64,000 nucleotides of DNA, taken from Verrucomicrobiales bacterium (GTDB lineage Bacteria > Verrucomicrobiota > Verrucomicrobiia > Verrucomicrobiales > DEV007). The translations under genes were made by a program, and so were the position numbers. The notes below the pieces were generated by a model. It saw nothing but the letters and a program-made list of their open reading frames with translations. It did not search any database and was not told the DNA's origin. Shown piece by piece: positions 1-9,300 of the stretch (the stretch's first letter is position 1; each line of letters begins with the position of its first letter). The stretch covers positions 1 to 64,000 of the forward strand of contig JAEUHH010000062.1 in NCBI GenBank assembly GCA_016795505.1. Direction: 5' to 3'.

Positions 1-1
1 A

Positions 2-1231
2 CTCGACGGCAGCAGCGCCCTGCTGGCCTACGACCGGGCGGGCAATGCCACCAAGACCGTGCCCGGCACCGACGGGGATTGGTCGAAAGGCTTCCAACCC
101 GTCTGGGATGCCTGGAATCGGATTGTCGAGGTGAAGGATGAGAACGGCGCCACCATCCAGCAGAACGCCTACGACGGTCTGACCCGCCGCATCACCCGGA
201 AAACCGGTGGCGAGGTCATCCACACCTACTGGAGCGACCGCTGGAAGCCGCTGGAGGAGCGGATCGATGCCGACACCACCGCCGCCCGGCAGTATCTCTG
301 GGGCGAGCGCCCCGGTCACCGGGACGAACTGGTGTTGCGGGACCGCGACACCGACGGGAACGGCACGCTCGACGAGCGGCTCTACGCGACGATGGATTAT
401 TTCAACGGGACCGCCATGCTGGACACCTCGGGAGCCGTTCAGGAACGCTACGCCTATTCGGCCTTCGGGGTGCTGCGGGTGAGGGCGGCGGACTTCACGC
501 CAAAGACCGGGTCGGACTACGACTGGGAGTTCGGGTTCCAGGGGCAGTTCCGGGACGAGGAAACAGGATGGCTCAACTACGGCTACCGGTTCTATGTGCC
601 CGAATTGGGACGGTGGATCAATCGAGATCTTATTGAAGAAATTGGCGGCAAAAATCTGTTCGCTTTGAATCCAAATGACGGCTTGAACTATCACGATCAC
701 CTGGGACTCGCGGAACAAGATTATAGTTGTTGTGACGACCGAACTATTCAAACGGGGCGCGATGAACTAGAAAAGCGCTACAAAGAAGCGCTAGAACAAT
801 TCCGGCGTAGAAACATCCTCCCAGGAGGCAGCGGCATCCGGAGCTGCAAAAACACTTCTTTAGCCGTGATAAATTCGTTTCTGCCATATCCGAAATGTTG
901 GACATGCGAACTGGAAGCTGCCGATAGAATGCCTTACGGTTTTGGAGGTGACCACCAAGTCGTCCTTTGCTTCGCTACCAAAAAAGACGGAACTAAAGGA
1001 AAAGAAGTTAGCTTCGATTTTTGGAGCGGAAATCAAACGGGTGAAGACCCAAAGAATTTTCGAAGCAAGTGGAATTATCCGAAACCCACCGACGCAACCG
1101 TTCCCCCAATCGGCGAGGATTGCAAACATACTATTCCTAAAACCAAAATGGACAGCATGATGAAAAGTCGATGGGATCAAATGGAAGAAATGAGGAGGCC
1201 GATTGGAAAACCCATTGGAAAACATAAATAA
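2..1231 (+). CDS. Rhs-family polymorphic toxin, C-terminal part (5' end outside window)
   Basis: The reading frame is open from the first base, so this is the 3' part of a longer rhs gene; the GTG at 59 is internal. Numbered from that GTG, residues 1-195 are Rhs/YD core ending in the conserved GRWINRD region. The remaining residues form a variable tip encoded by visibly more AT-rich DNA. In the tip, Cys263 (RSCKNTS), His299 (GDHQVV, opening a strand) and Asp320 (VSFDFW) have the order and spacing of a transglutaminase/papain-fold triad. A cysteine-rich PKCWTC motif lies between the first two. The toxin role is inferred from Rhs architecture and the triad is a reading of motifs, not a proven match. 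The next gene overlaps its 3' end by 29 bp, as expected for a toxin-immunity pair. Confidence 0.85.
   Translation, partial: LDGSSALLAYDRAGNATKTVPGTDGDWSKGFQPVWDAWNRIVEVKDENGATIQQNAYDGLTRRITRKTGGEVIHTYWSDRWKPLEERIDADTTAARQYLWGERPGHRDELVLRDRDTDGNGTLDERLYATMDYFNGTAMLDTSGAVQERYAYSAFGVLRVRAADFTPKTGSDYDWEFGFQGQFRDEETGWLNYGYRFYVPELGRWINRDLIEEIGGKNLFALNPNDGLNYHDHLGLAEQDYSCCDDRTIQTGRDELEKRYKEALEQFRRRNILPGGSGIRSCKNTSLAVINSFLPYPKCWTCELEAADRMPYGFGGDHQVVLCFATKKDGTKGKEVSFDFWSGNQTGEDPKNFRSKWNYPKPTDATVPPIGEDCKHTIPKTKMDSMMKSRWDQMEEMRRPIGKPIGKHK
3..639 (+). repeat. Direct repeat R1, copy 1 (Rhs core DNA)
   Basis: This segment is nearly identical to 2537-3173. The match runs through the codons for the GRWINRD region and stops abruptly at 639/3173, exactly where the two Rhs proteins switch to unrelated tips. 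It marks the core/tip boundary at which recombination can exchange toxin ends. Confidence 0.9.
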
Positions 1232-1446
1232 CGCGATGAAAGCCTTCGTGAATTTTCCAACCACGCTTGCAGCTCTGTTTTTTCTTCCGTTTTGCTCTAC
1301 TTCGAAAACCTCCCCAATTCTAATTGCCATCTCCCAAGCAAGGCAATTTCAGGCCTCCTTAGCGCACTTTCGAGACAGGAATGAAGGAGCCTTTCCTAAA
1401 TCCATCAACGATCTTGAAAGCTTCAGCAAAGAGGTGTTAAAGGAGG
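1061..1446 (+). repeat. Direct repeat R2, copy 1 (Rhs tip end plus immunity start)
   Basis: This segment spans the last part of the first Rhs tip and the first two thirds of the downstream lipoprotein gene. It recurs, with small deletions and substitutions, at 4747-5118. The left edge in both places is the shared decamer CGAAGCAAGT. Confidence 0.85.
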
Positions 1447-1649
1447 ATCTATCTTCAAAATGGGTTCTCTACGGAAATCATATAAAAAGTAGTTATATTT
1501 GGGTTTATATCCAACCCGGCAGTCATGCGATGCCCAATTCCGTTGTCTTTTGGAGTCCCGAGCCTGTTGAGGGAAGCGTGATTGTAGGTTTTGCGGACGG
1601 TGATATTGAGGTAATAAAGGACGTTACAACAAGATCTTTAAATAGGTAG
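1203..1649 (+). CDS. Small lipoprotein, candidate immunity partner of the Rhs tip
   Basis: This 148-residue protein starts inside the end of the rhs gene. A hydrophobic segment at about residues 17-31 ends in LPFC, which looks like a lipobox, so a lipid-anchored envelope protein is likely. The mature part contains ISQARQFQ and a FPKSINDL motif that resemble the soluble part of type II pseudopilins of this phylum, but no real pilin N-terminus is present. No enzymatic motif was seen. Position directly behind an Rhs tip, overlap with it and low GC make immunity the best inference. A damaged copy lies at 4886-5101. Function is otherwise unknown. Confidence 0.6.
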   Translation: MENPLENINNAMKAFVNFPTTLAALFFLPFCSTSKTSPILIAISQARQFQASLAHFRDRNEGAFPKSINDLESFSKEVLKEDLSSKWVLYGNHIKSSYIWVYIQPGSHAMPNSVVFWSPEPVEGSVIVGFADGDIEVIKDVTTRSLNR

Positions 1650-1830
1650 ACCAATTTAGGTGCCAAGTAGGAAGTTTAGGCAAACTCGCATAAGCTACTC
1701 CGATCGCCTGAAAAAAATTTTTGACGATATTCATCCAATCCGCTGCCTACAGGCATCCTGAACTCGCTTCCACCCTCCCGGCACCACGCCCGAGGTCACC
1801 GACGCCCACGCCACTCCCTCCTGAAATCCG

Positions 1831-3696
1831 ATGAGCACAAACACCGCCCGCCGCGAATCGATCACCTACCCCAACGGCAGGGTCGCCACCCTCGGCTACG
1901 GGGCCTCCGACAGCATCGACGACCTCTTCAGTCTCGTGCAGTCCGTCGCCATCCAGGGTGAAAGCGGCCACAAAGTCGCCTACGCCCGTACCGGCCTCGG
2001 CCGCTACGTCTCCATCGCCTACCCACAACCCGCTCTACAGATGTCCATGCTGCGCCCCGGCGGCGGGAGCGAGGGCGACGCCGGTGATCCCTACAATGGC
2101 TACGACCGTTTCGGGCGAGTGCAAGAGATGCGCTGGGAGAAGACCTTCGACCACTCCGTCATCGACGGTTGGCAATGGGGCCACAACCGCGCCTCCAACC
2201 GCACCTGGAAGAAGAACCTCGTCGCACCCTCCAGTCAGGACGAGGCCTACCGCTACGACGGGCTCTATCAGGTCCTCGGCGACGCCCTCGGCACGCTCAA
2301 CACGAACCGCTCCGCCATCGGGGGCGTTCCCGGCGAAGCGGAAGCTTTTCGCTATGATCCCACCGGTAATTGTCGTCACGCTACGCGTCACGACCTGGGG
2401 ATGGGTTCCGCTGCGCTTCACCAATCATTGAGCGCTCTCGCGCCAAGCCAGTGGCTCGGCTACCGCAAAGACGAGGATGGCGCGGTCGCGCTCGATCAGT
2501 CCCGCGCCAACAACCAAGACAACCAGCTCACCCAGATCGACGGCAGCAGCGCCCTGCTGGCCTATGACCGGGCGGGCAACGCCACCAAGACCGCGCCCGG
2601 CACCGATGGGGACTGGTCGAAGGGCTTCCAACCCGTCTGGGATGCCTGGAATCGGATCGTGGCGGTGAAGGATGAGAACGGCGCCACCGTGCAGAAGAAC
2701 GCCTACGACGGCCTGACCCGCCGCATCACCCGTGAATCCGACGGCGAGGTCGTCCATACTTACTGGAGCGACCGCTGGAAGCCACTGGAGGAGCGGATCG
2801 ATGCCGGCACCACCGCCGCCCGGCAGTATCTCTGGGGCGAGCGCCCCGGTCACCGGGACGAACTGGTGTTGCGGGACCGCGACACCGACGGGAACGGCAC
2901 GCTCAACGAGCGGCTCTACGCGACGATGGACTACTTCAACGGGACCGCCGTGCTGAACACCTCCGGAACCGTGCTGGAACGCTACGGCTATTCGGCCTTC
3001 GGTGTGGAGCGGGTGATGGCGGCAGACTTCACGCCGAAGACCGGTTCGGACTACGATTGGGAGTTCGGGTTCCAGGGGCAGTTCCGGGACGAGGAAACGG
3101 GATGGAGCAACTATGGATACCGTTTCTATGTGCCAGAATTGGGACGGTGGATCAATCGAGATCTTATTGAAGAGTTAGGTGGTGAAAATCTCTATTCAAA
3201 CGTTACAAACGATCCCATAAATCATTCGGATCACCTTGGTTTGCGAGTTGTGCCAAGACAGGTGCCGATGAAGCAAACCTCTGGTAGGAGGCCAACCCCG
3301 CGCCCGCCGAGGCCACCTAGACCCTCTCCTTCCGGCGGTGACCCAAGAGGAAATCCGAGATACAACGGGTTGCCTGTCCAACCCCAAATTGGCCCACCCG
3401 ACAAGCCGCCTGGTCCATGGAAGTTTCTACCGCCCGGCGATTGCAGCGATTGGAGGCACAGGCAGTTACAAGACATAGTTAATGACAAATGTAAAAAAGA
3501 CACTGCCTGCAGAGGAGATATGTGCTGTCCAGAATTAGATAGAAGACGAATGCTAAATCTAGAGTGCGCGATGGCTCGAGAAAAAATCAACTTCGAGTGT
3601 TTCAGAGGCGGAGACGGTGTCCACAGGGACGCAGTTGCGAAAGCCTATCGGGCAGTCGCGAATTGCGATAAGTGGCGCAGCAAAAAGGGGTGCTAA
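1831..3696 (+). CDS. Orphan-like Rhs core module with a cysteine-rich toxin tip
   Basis: The ATG at 1831 opens a 621-residue protein. An in-frame TGA lies at 1822-1824, so the frame does not extend upstream and the large N-terminal part of a full Rhs protein is missing. The protein holds YD/Rhs repeats, then the conserved GRWINRD and DHLGL core end (about residues 430-470), a proline-rich linker (PRPPRPPRPSP) and a tip of about 90 residues with at least eight cysteines and a CFRGGDGVH motif. I recall similar CF-GGD-H tips in Rhs proteins listed as novel toxin families, but cannot confirm that here. An ankyrin gene follows after 13 bp. It may be a displaced toxin module expressed only after recombination with the upstream full gene. 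Confidence 0.8.
   Translation: MSTNTARRESITYPNGRVATLGYGASDSIDDLFSLVQSVAIQGESGHKVAYARTGLGRYVSIAYPQPALQMSMLRPGGGSEGDAGDPYNGYDRFGRVQEMRWEKTFDHSVIDGWQWGHNRASNRTWKKNLVAPSSQDEAYRYDGLYQVLGDALGTLNTNRSAIGGVPGEAEAFRYDPTGNCRHATRHDLGMGSAALHQSLSALAPSQWLGYRKDEDGAVALDQSRANNQDNQLTQIDGSSALLAYDRAGNATKTAPGTDGDWSKGFQPVWDAWNRIVAVKDENGATVQKNAYDGLTRRITRESDGEVVHTYWSDRWKPLEERIDAGTTAARQYLWGERPGHRDELVLRDRDTDGNGTLNERLYATMDYFNGTAVLNTSGTVLERYGYSAFGVERVMAADFTPKTGSDYDWEFGFQGQFRDEETGWSNYGYRFYVPELGRWINRDLIEELGGENLYSNVTNDPINHSDHLGLRVVPRQVPMKQTSGRRPTPRPPRPPRPSPSGGDPRGNPRYNGLPVQPQIGPPDKPPGPWKFLPPGDCSDWRHRQLQDIVNDKCKKDTACRGDMCCPELDRRRMLNLECAMAREKINFECFRGGDGVHRDAVAKAYRAVANCDKWRSKKGC
2537..3173 (+). repeat. Direct repeat R1, copy 2 (Rhs core DNA)
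   Basis: This is the second copy of the segment at 3-639, with scattered, largely conservative differences. Identity ends at the same codon as in copy 1, after which the tips share no recognisable sequence. Confidence 0.9.
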
Positions 3697-3709
3697 ATAA
3701 CAGTTTTCC

Positions 3710-4231
3710 ATGTCAGATGATTTAGAGGAAATCTTGGAATCGATTCGAGAGGGGGACATCCAATTTCTCGAGTTTCTTGCCGAACATTTACCTAGCTTTC
3801 CGTCCGGCATCGAAGACCAAATTTTAGGAACTCGTTGGATCACCTACGCAATTGACGCGGGATCCCTTGAAAGCGTGCTTTGGATGTTGCGAAACGGCAC
3901 AAAAATCGATTTTGAAGATGGCATGGGATACACGGTTCTCCATTCAGCCATTGAAAGTAAGTCCTCGAAAAAATATGAGATTATGGAAAAATTGCTCGAA
4001 TTTGGCGCTGATGTTAACAAGCGGGGGTTCAATGATTGGACGCCCACACACCTCGCTGCCGCGAGAAATGACGTCAATGCTCTGGAAATTTTGGTAAGAG
4101 CAGGAGCAGATCTCAACGCTAGGACTCGGATTGACAATTTTTCTACACCACTCGAACTGGCAAAGTTGGTTGGCACTTCACCTGACGCTGTTAGTTTTCT
4201 GGAAACCGCCGAGTCCACAATGAATCTTTGA
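3710..4231 (+). CDS. Ankyrin-repeat protein, candidate immunity protein
   Basis: The protein has 173 residues. Ankyrin units are readable from about residue 45: GYTVLHSAIES with LLEFGADVNKRG, then WTPTHLAAARNDVNALEILVRAGADLNAR, then TPLELAKL. The N-terminus is acidic and no signal peptide is seen, so a cytoplasmic protein is likely. It starts 13 bp after the Rhs module and its DNA is similarly AT-rich. Ankyrin proteins are a known class of immunity proteins in polymorphic toxin systems, so binding and neutralising the preceding tip is a reasonable inference. No direct evidence of specificity exists in the sequence. Confidence 0.75.
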   Translation: MSDDLEEILESIREGDIQFLEFLAEHLPSFPSGIEDQILGTRWITYAIDAGSLESVLWMLRNGTKIDFEDGMGYTVLHSAIESKSSKKYEIMEKLLEFGADVNKRGFNDWTPTHLAAARNDVNALEILVRAGADLNARTRIDNFSTPLELAKLVGTSPDAVSFLETAESTMNL

Positions 4232-4279
4232 TTTTCAAATCCATACTTTTCCCAGTTGGCTCTGCACCCGTTCCTTTTT

Positions 4280-4759
4280 ATGATCTTCATCCAAATCGCC
4301 GCTTACCGCGACCCGGAACTCGTTCCCACCATTCGGGACTGCCTCGCCAAGGCTGCCTATCCCGAAGACCTCCGCTTCGGAATTTGCTGGCAGACGGACG
4401 CGGACGACCGGTGCCTTGAACCTTTCTCGAACTCGGACCAGTTTCGGATCCAACGCGTCCCCTGGCATGAAAGCAAGGGACTCTGTTGGGCGCGTTCTCA
4501 AATTCAGAAACTCTACGGCGGCGAGGAATTCACGCTCCAGCTCGATTCCCACCATCGCTTTGCTCCGGGATGGGACAAGTTTCTCCTTGAGTCACTTGAG
4601 GCTTGCGGCAGCGCCAAGCCCATCCTGACCACCTACGCGGGAGTCTATGAGCCCGGCAAGTCAGGAACACCGCCGTCCGGCCCGCTCAAGATGGTGGCGG
4701 ATCGATTTACTCCCTCGGGCACGATTCTTTTCCGGCCTCACCACATCGAAGCAAGTTGA
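4280..4759 (+). pseudogene. Truncated GlcNAc-type glycosyltransferase fragment
   Basis: From the ATG at 4280 the frame gives MIFIQIAAYRDPEL, a CWARS stretch and LQLDSHHRFAPGWD, which fit the eukaryote/bacterial Glycosyltransferase (GlcNAc) family, including its DSH metal-binding motif. An upstream ATG at 4256 is possible but adds an atypical end. The frame stops after about 159 residues, well short of the family length I know (several hundred residues). Its last codons (HIEAS) already lie in DNA that matches the Rhs tip gene at 1061 onward. It is therefore a fragment fused to Rhs debris and probably not functional. Confidence 0.7.
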
Positions 4760-5118
4760 ATCATCCGAAACCCACCGACACAACCGTTCCCCCATTCGGC
4801 GAGGATTGCAAAAATATTCCTAAAACCATAATGGATAGCCTGATGAAAAGTCGATGGGATCAAATGGAAGAAATGAGGAGGCCGATTGGAAAACATAAAT
4901 AACGCGATGAAAGCCATCTTGAATTTTGCGACCGGTCTCACAGCCTTGTTTTTTCTTCCGTTTTGCTCTACTTCGAAAACCTCCCCAACTCTAATTTCAA
5001 TCTCCCAAGCAAGGCAATTTCAAGTTTCTTTAGCGCACTTCCGAGACAGGAATGAAGGAGTCTTTCCTGAATCCATCTACGATCCTGAAAGATTCAGCTA
5101 AGAGGTGTTAAAGAAGGA
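4747..5118 (+). repeat. Direct repeat R2, copy 2 (degenerate)
   Basis: This is a decayed copy of 1061-1446 holding the end of an Rhs tip gene (about 4747-4900, frame lost) and a broken immunity gene. It joins the glycosyltransferase fragment at the decamer CGAAGCAAGT, which points to recombination at short homology. Confidence 0.85.
4886..5101 (+). pseudogene. Broken copy of the candidate immunity lipoprotein gene
   Basis: The frame encodes a close relative of the protein at 1203-1649, sharing the hydrophobic LPFC lipobox segment, ISQARQFQ and the DRNEG stretch. It ends after 71 residues at a TAA where the intact copy has an AAA lysine codon, so the C-terminal half is lost. It marks an old duplication of the tip/immunity cassette rather than a working gene. 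Confidence 0.8.
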
Positions 5119-5207
5119 ATCACAGAATTTCGCTCTGCAATCTTGAAAGAGAGCCGAGAAAGTTTACTATCGCAAAATGTAAAAAATCTTTGAACTAATG
5201 ATGACAG

Positions 5208-5504
5208 ATGAACAATTTGTTCCGTATCCTATTGGTTTTCTCTATTCTCCTTTCGTCTTGCGACCGGAGTCGTGATTCCGCCAAGCCAAACTCCTCGCAT
5301 CTCCCTCGGATTTCTCTCGGAATAAATATCAAGGAAGCCATCGAAACCCTCGGAGAGCCAGCATTTGCACGCCAGGCCTCACCCGACACAACCGAATGTG
5401 CTTTTATTTTTCAAGATCCCATATCAGATATGCGCATATCAGGATACAAGCTTACTTTTAAAAACGATATTCTCGTGAACATCGATGCTATCTTGGGTCA
5501 GTGA
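5208..5504 (+). CDS. Small lipoprotein with BamE/SmpA-like fold signature
   Basis: The protein has 98 residues with a type II signal peptide ending in LLSSC. The mature part reads LGINIKEAIETLGEPAF followed by a stretch of beta-strand character ending VNIDAILG. This resembles the short helix-turn plus GxP start of the BamE/SmpA (OmlA) fold. The gene sits between two broken Rhs pieces and is AT-rich, so it may be a leftover immunity gene whose toxin tip has been lost. A real BamE role is unlikely given the location. Fold assignment is tentative. Confidence 0.5.
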   Translation: MNNLFRILLVFSILLSSCDRSRDSAKPNSSHLPRISLGINIKEAIETLGEPAFARQASPDTTECAFIFQDPISDMRISGYKLTFKNDILVNIDAILGQ

Positions 5505-5539
5505 AGAGTTTCAAATGAATCAGTTTCCGTAAAGAACCC

Positions 5540-5863
5540 ATGAGCACGAACACCGCCCGCCGCGAGTCGATCACCTGCCCCAACGGCCGGGTCGTCACCC
5601 TCGACTGCGGGGCCACCGACCGCATCGACGACCTCTTCAGTCTCGTGCAGTCCGTCCCCATTCAGGCAGAGAGCGACGCCGGAGACCCCTGCGATGGCTA
5701 CGACCGTTTCGGCCGCGTCCAGGAGATGCGCTGGAAAATGACTTCTGGCAGTTCGATCATCGACGGCTGGCAGTGGGGCTACAATTGTCCTTCCGCTTCG
5801 TGCAACGACTTGGAGATCCGTTTCGCTTCGCTCGAGAGAGCGGCCAGAATCTCATCTGGCTGA
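5540..5863 (+). pseudogene. Degenerate Rhs core fragment
   Basis: The frame begins with MSTNTARRESIT exactly as the Rhs module at 1831 does, then follows it with an internal deletion (the segment from GESGHKVAY to GGGSEG is missing). It loses similarity after DGWQWGYN (about 5785). The 107-residue frame has no Rhs end and no tip. It is a third, truncated copy of the same module and almost surely inactive. Confidence 0.8.
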
Positions 5864-6358
5864 GTGGCTTCTCAGTCACGCAGCTCGCTACGCTCCTTCG
5901 TTCGCATCTTGCCATTGAAGATTCTGACTCGCTCTTTTCGGCAAATCTTTTTGGCAAAGGGTCTCATCTTAGGCTTTGTGGGCATCGCCTTCGCCGCTGC
6001 CGTGCGCGGGCAATCGCACGATTTTCACTGATTCACCGGCCACCCACCCTCCGCTCTTCAGCGTCCCAGCGCCAACTCGGGAGCCTCCTATCCGCTCGGA
6101 TCCTGCCGGCCGCAGGCGATTGCCAAACGGGTTCACGGCTTTCCGCTCCGGCCCTGTGCGGATGAGGAATGCAGGCTGGCGGATTGACCAATCCGCGGAA
6201 ATTTGCCAACAATGGGACGAAACCCGCACTCCTTCCCGTTCTGGCGATGGGCGTGCCGCATCCCGACCAGAACACCCGCCCGGAAACTTAACGGAGAAGG
6301 CGGGGTTTGGCTCGGTGCGGTCCACCCAGGCCCCCAATTCCTTCCCCCGGCAACAACC
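5864..6358 (+). other. Intergenic region without a convincing gene
   Basis: Several open frames exist on both strands, but none has a family resemblance, a ribosome binding site or a codon pattern like the neighbours. The first part looks like debris following the Rhs fragment. The last part probably contains the promoter of the PQQ/molybdate operon. Confidence 0.5.
6184..6213 (+). promoter_or_regulatory. Possible promoter of the PQQ/mod operon
   Basis: TTGACC (6184-6189) and AACAAT (6208-6213) are separated by 18 bp. The -35 match is good and the -10 match is weak. It would leave an untranslated leader of about 140 nt before the ATG at 6359. No operator or riboswitch was recognised. Confidence 0.3.
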
Positions 6359-9300
6359 ATGACTTTGATCCACCGATTCATGCGATTCAGCTCTTTTGGC
6401 TGTTCACTCCTCGCCGCATCCCTCGCCCTGACCTGCCCGGGCCAGGATGCCGCCCCCGACGCCCGCACGGTCCTCGATCAATCCGGCGTCAAGGGCGGCT
6501 TCGTCGTCCATGTCGGTGCCCGGGACGGTCGCTTCACTGCCGCACTGCGCGGATCGGAGAGCTATCTCGTCCACGGTCTCGTGCGCGAGGCGGGACAGGT
6601 GAAAGTCGCGCGGGAGGCGATCGCCGCGGCCGGCGGCTACGGGCCGGTCAGCGCGGACGCGTGGGATGGGGCTCACCTCCCCTACGTCGAGGGCACGGTG
6701 AACCTGCTGGTCATTGATCAAGGCGAATCCGTCCCCGATGCGGAGATCGAACGCGTCCTCACCCCGCTCGGAGTCGCCATGACGAAGACCACCGACGGCT
6801 GGAAGCGCCACCAAAAACCCTGGCCCGAGTCGATGGATGAGTGGACGCACTACTACTACGACGCGAAGGGCAACGCCGCCTCGAAGGACAGCGAAGTCGG
6901 CCCGCCCGAGCGGCTCCAGTGGCTGGGCAGCCCGCGGTGGTCGCGCCACCACGACCGCATGGCCTCGATGAGCGCGAAGGTCTCGGCGAAGGGACGCCTT
7001 TTCTACATCATGGACGAGGGCTCGCGCATCAGCATCCTGTTGCCCTCGAAGTTCCACCTCATCGCGCGTGACGCCTTCAATGGCACCGTCCTGTGGAAAA
7101 AGCCGATCGACGAGTGGAGCACGAACCTCTGGCCGCTGAAGACCGGACCGACTTCCCTGACCCGGCGCCTGGTCGCGGATGGCGAACGGATCTTCGTGAC
7201 GATGGGCATCACCGCGCCCGTCTCCGTGATCGAGGCGGCCACCGGGAAGGAGTTGAGGGTGCTTCCGGAAACGAAGGGCACCGAAGAGCTGATGTATGCA
7301 GACGGCATCCTCTACGCCCTCGTCAATCCATCGGCGGAATGGGTGCTCAAGGACTTCGCTCCGCAGCAACAGAGCGACCAGAAGCGGGTCGAAACCGAAT
7401 ACACCTGGGACCAAAAGCCGCGCGTGCTGATGGCTCTCAACCCGGACTCGGGCGAAATCCTGTGGAAGCTCGAGGGACTCGTCGCCCCCCTCACGCCGTC
7501 GGTCGATGGCCGGCGCCTCGCCTACTACGACGGAGAAAAGATCCACTGCCTCGATGCGAAAACCGGCCAGGAAATGTGGGTCAGTCAAGAGGCGCCCCGG
7601 CGTCAGCTCTACGAGTACAATTTCGGACCGCGCCTGCTGTTCTCCGGCGAGACGGTCCTCTTTGCGGGCGGGGATGGATCGATGCGCGGGCTCGACGCGC
7701 CCACCGGCAAGGTGCTGTGGGAGGCGCCGCACGAGAAGTCGGGCTACCGCTCGCCCGAGGATCTCATCGTCAGCGGCGGGCTCGTTTGGAATGCGGGCAC
7801 GCTGCAAGGCAACCAGAGCGGTGAATTCATCGGGCGCGATCTCCGCACCGGCGAGGTGAAGAAGCAATTCCTCCCCGATGTGCCGCCGGATACCTACTGG
7901 TTCCACCACCGCTGCTACATCGCGAAGGCGACCGACAAGTTCCTCATTCCCTCGCGGACCGGGATCGAGTACGTCGACCACGAGCACGAGCACTGGGACC
8001 TGAACCACTGGGTCCGCGGCGCGTGCCTCTACGGCGTGCTGCCCTGCAACGGCCTGACCTACGCCGGTCCGCACAACTGCGCCTGCTACCCCGAGGCCAA
8101 GCTGTTCGGAATGAACGCCCTCGCCCCGAAGGCGAAGCATCCGCTGCCGCCGAACCTGCCCGAGGAAGCCCGGCTGGAGAAGGGGCCCGCCTTTGACATG
8201 GCCGATGAGGAAAATCACCCCCTCGACTGGCCCACCTACCGGCACGATGCGCAGCGGAGCGGCTTTTCCGATCAGGATCTCGCGGCCGACCTCCCGGTGG
8301 CTTGGGAGACGAAGCTCGGGGGCCGCCTCAGCGCGCCGGTCGTCGCGAATGGCAGGGTGTTCGTTTCCTCGGTCGAAACCCACACCCTGCACGCCATCGA
8401 CGGGGCCTCGGGTGAGGAAGCCTGGCATTTCATCGCCGGATCGCGCATCGATTCGCCGCCGACCTGGTATGCGGGCCGGGTCATCTTCGGCTGCATGGAT
8501 GGCAGCGTCTACGCCCTCCGCGCCAGCGACGGGGCACTCTGCTGGCGCTTCCGGGCGACGCCGACCGACCTGCGCCACATGGCCTTCGAGCAGCTCGAGA
8601 GCGTCTGGCCGGTGCATGGCAGCGTGCTCGTCGAGGACGGCGTTGCCAGCTTTGTCTGCGGACGCTCCTGCTTCCTCGATGGTGGCATGAAGTTCTTCCG
8701 CCTCGATGCGAAGACCGGGAAGAAACTCGTCGAGGTCGCCTTCACCGACCGCGATCCCGAGACCGGCAAGCCGCTCGATGAGCTGCACAAGACCCTGCAG
8801 ATGCCGACGGCGCTGAGCGACATCCTGAGCAGCGACGGCAGGGGCACGATCTACCTGCGCTCGCAGAAGATCGACCACCAGGGCCAGCGCGTCGACATCG
8901 CGCCGGTCAGCGGCAACGCCATCGAGCAGGGCGCCGCCCAACGCGGGGATCATCCCCACCTCTTTGCCGCCTTTGGCTACCTGGACGCCGAGTGGTTCCA
9001 CCGCGCGCTCTGGATCTACGGCGAAAACTCGGCCGGCGGTCACAATGGCTATTACCAACCCGGGAAATACACGCCGACGGGGCGCATCCTCGTCTTCGAC
9101 GACGAGAACGTCTACAGCTACGGCCGCGAGGCGAAATACCTGAAGTGGACCACGACGATGGAACACACCCTGCAGGCCTCGAGCAAGGTGCCGCCAAAAG
9201 TGGACGTCGCCGTAGTCGCGGCCGCCGCCGCGGCCGGCAAGGGCGGAGCCAGACCGCCGGGAGTGACTTTTCCGGATGCGAACTCTCTCGATCCCACCGA

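Noticed and set aside
5864-6358. Several overlapping frames suggesting small genes before the PQQ gene
   Set aside because: None has a ribosome site, a signal or a family resemblance, and frames on both strands are equally open because of base composition.
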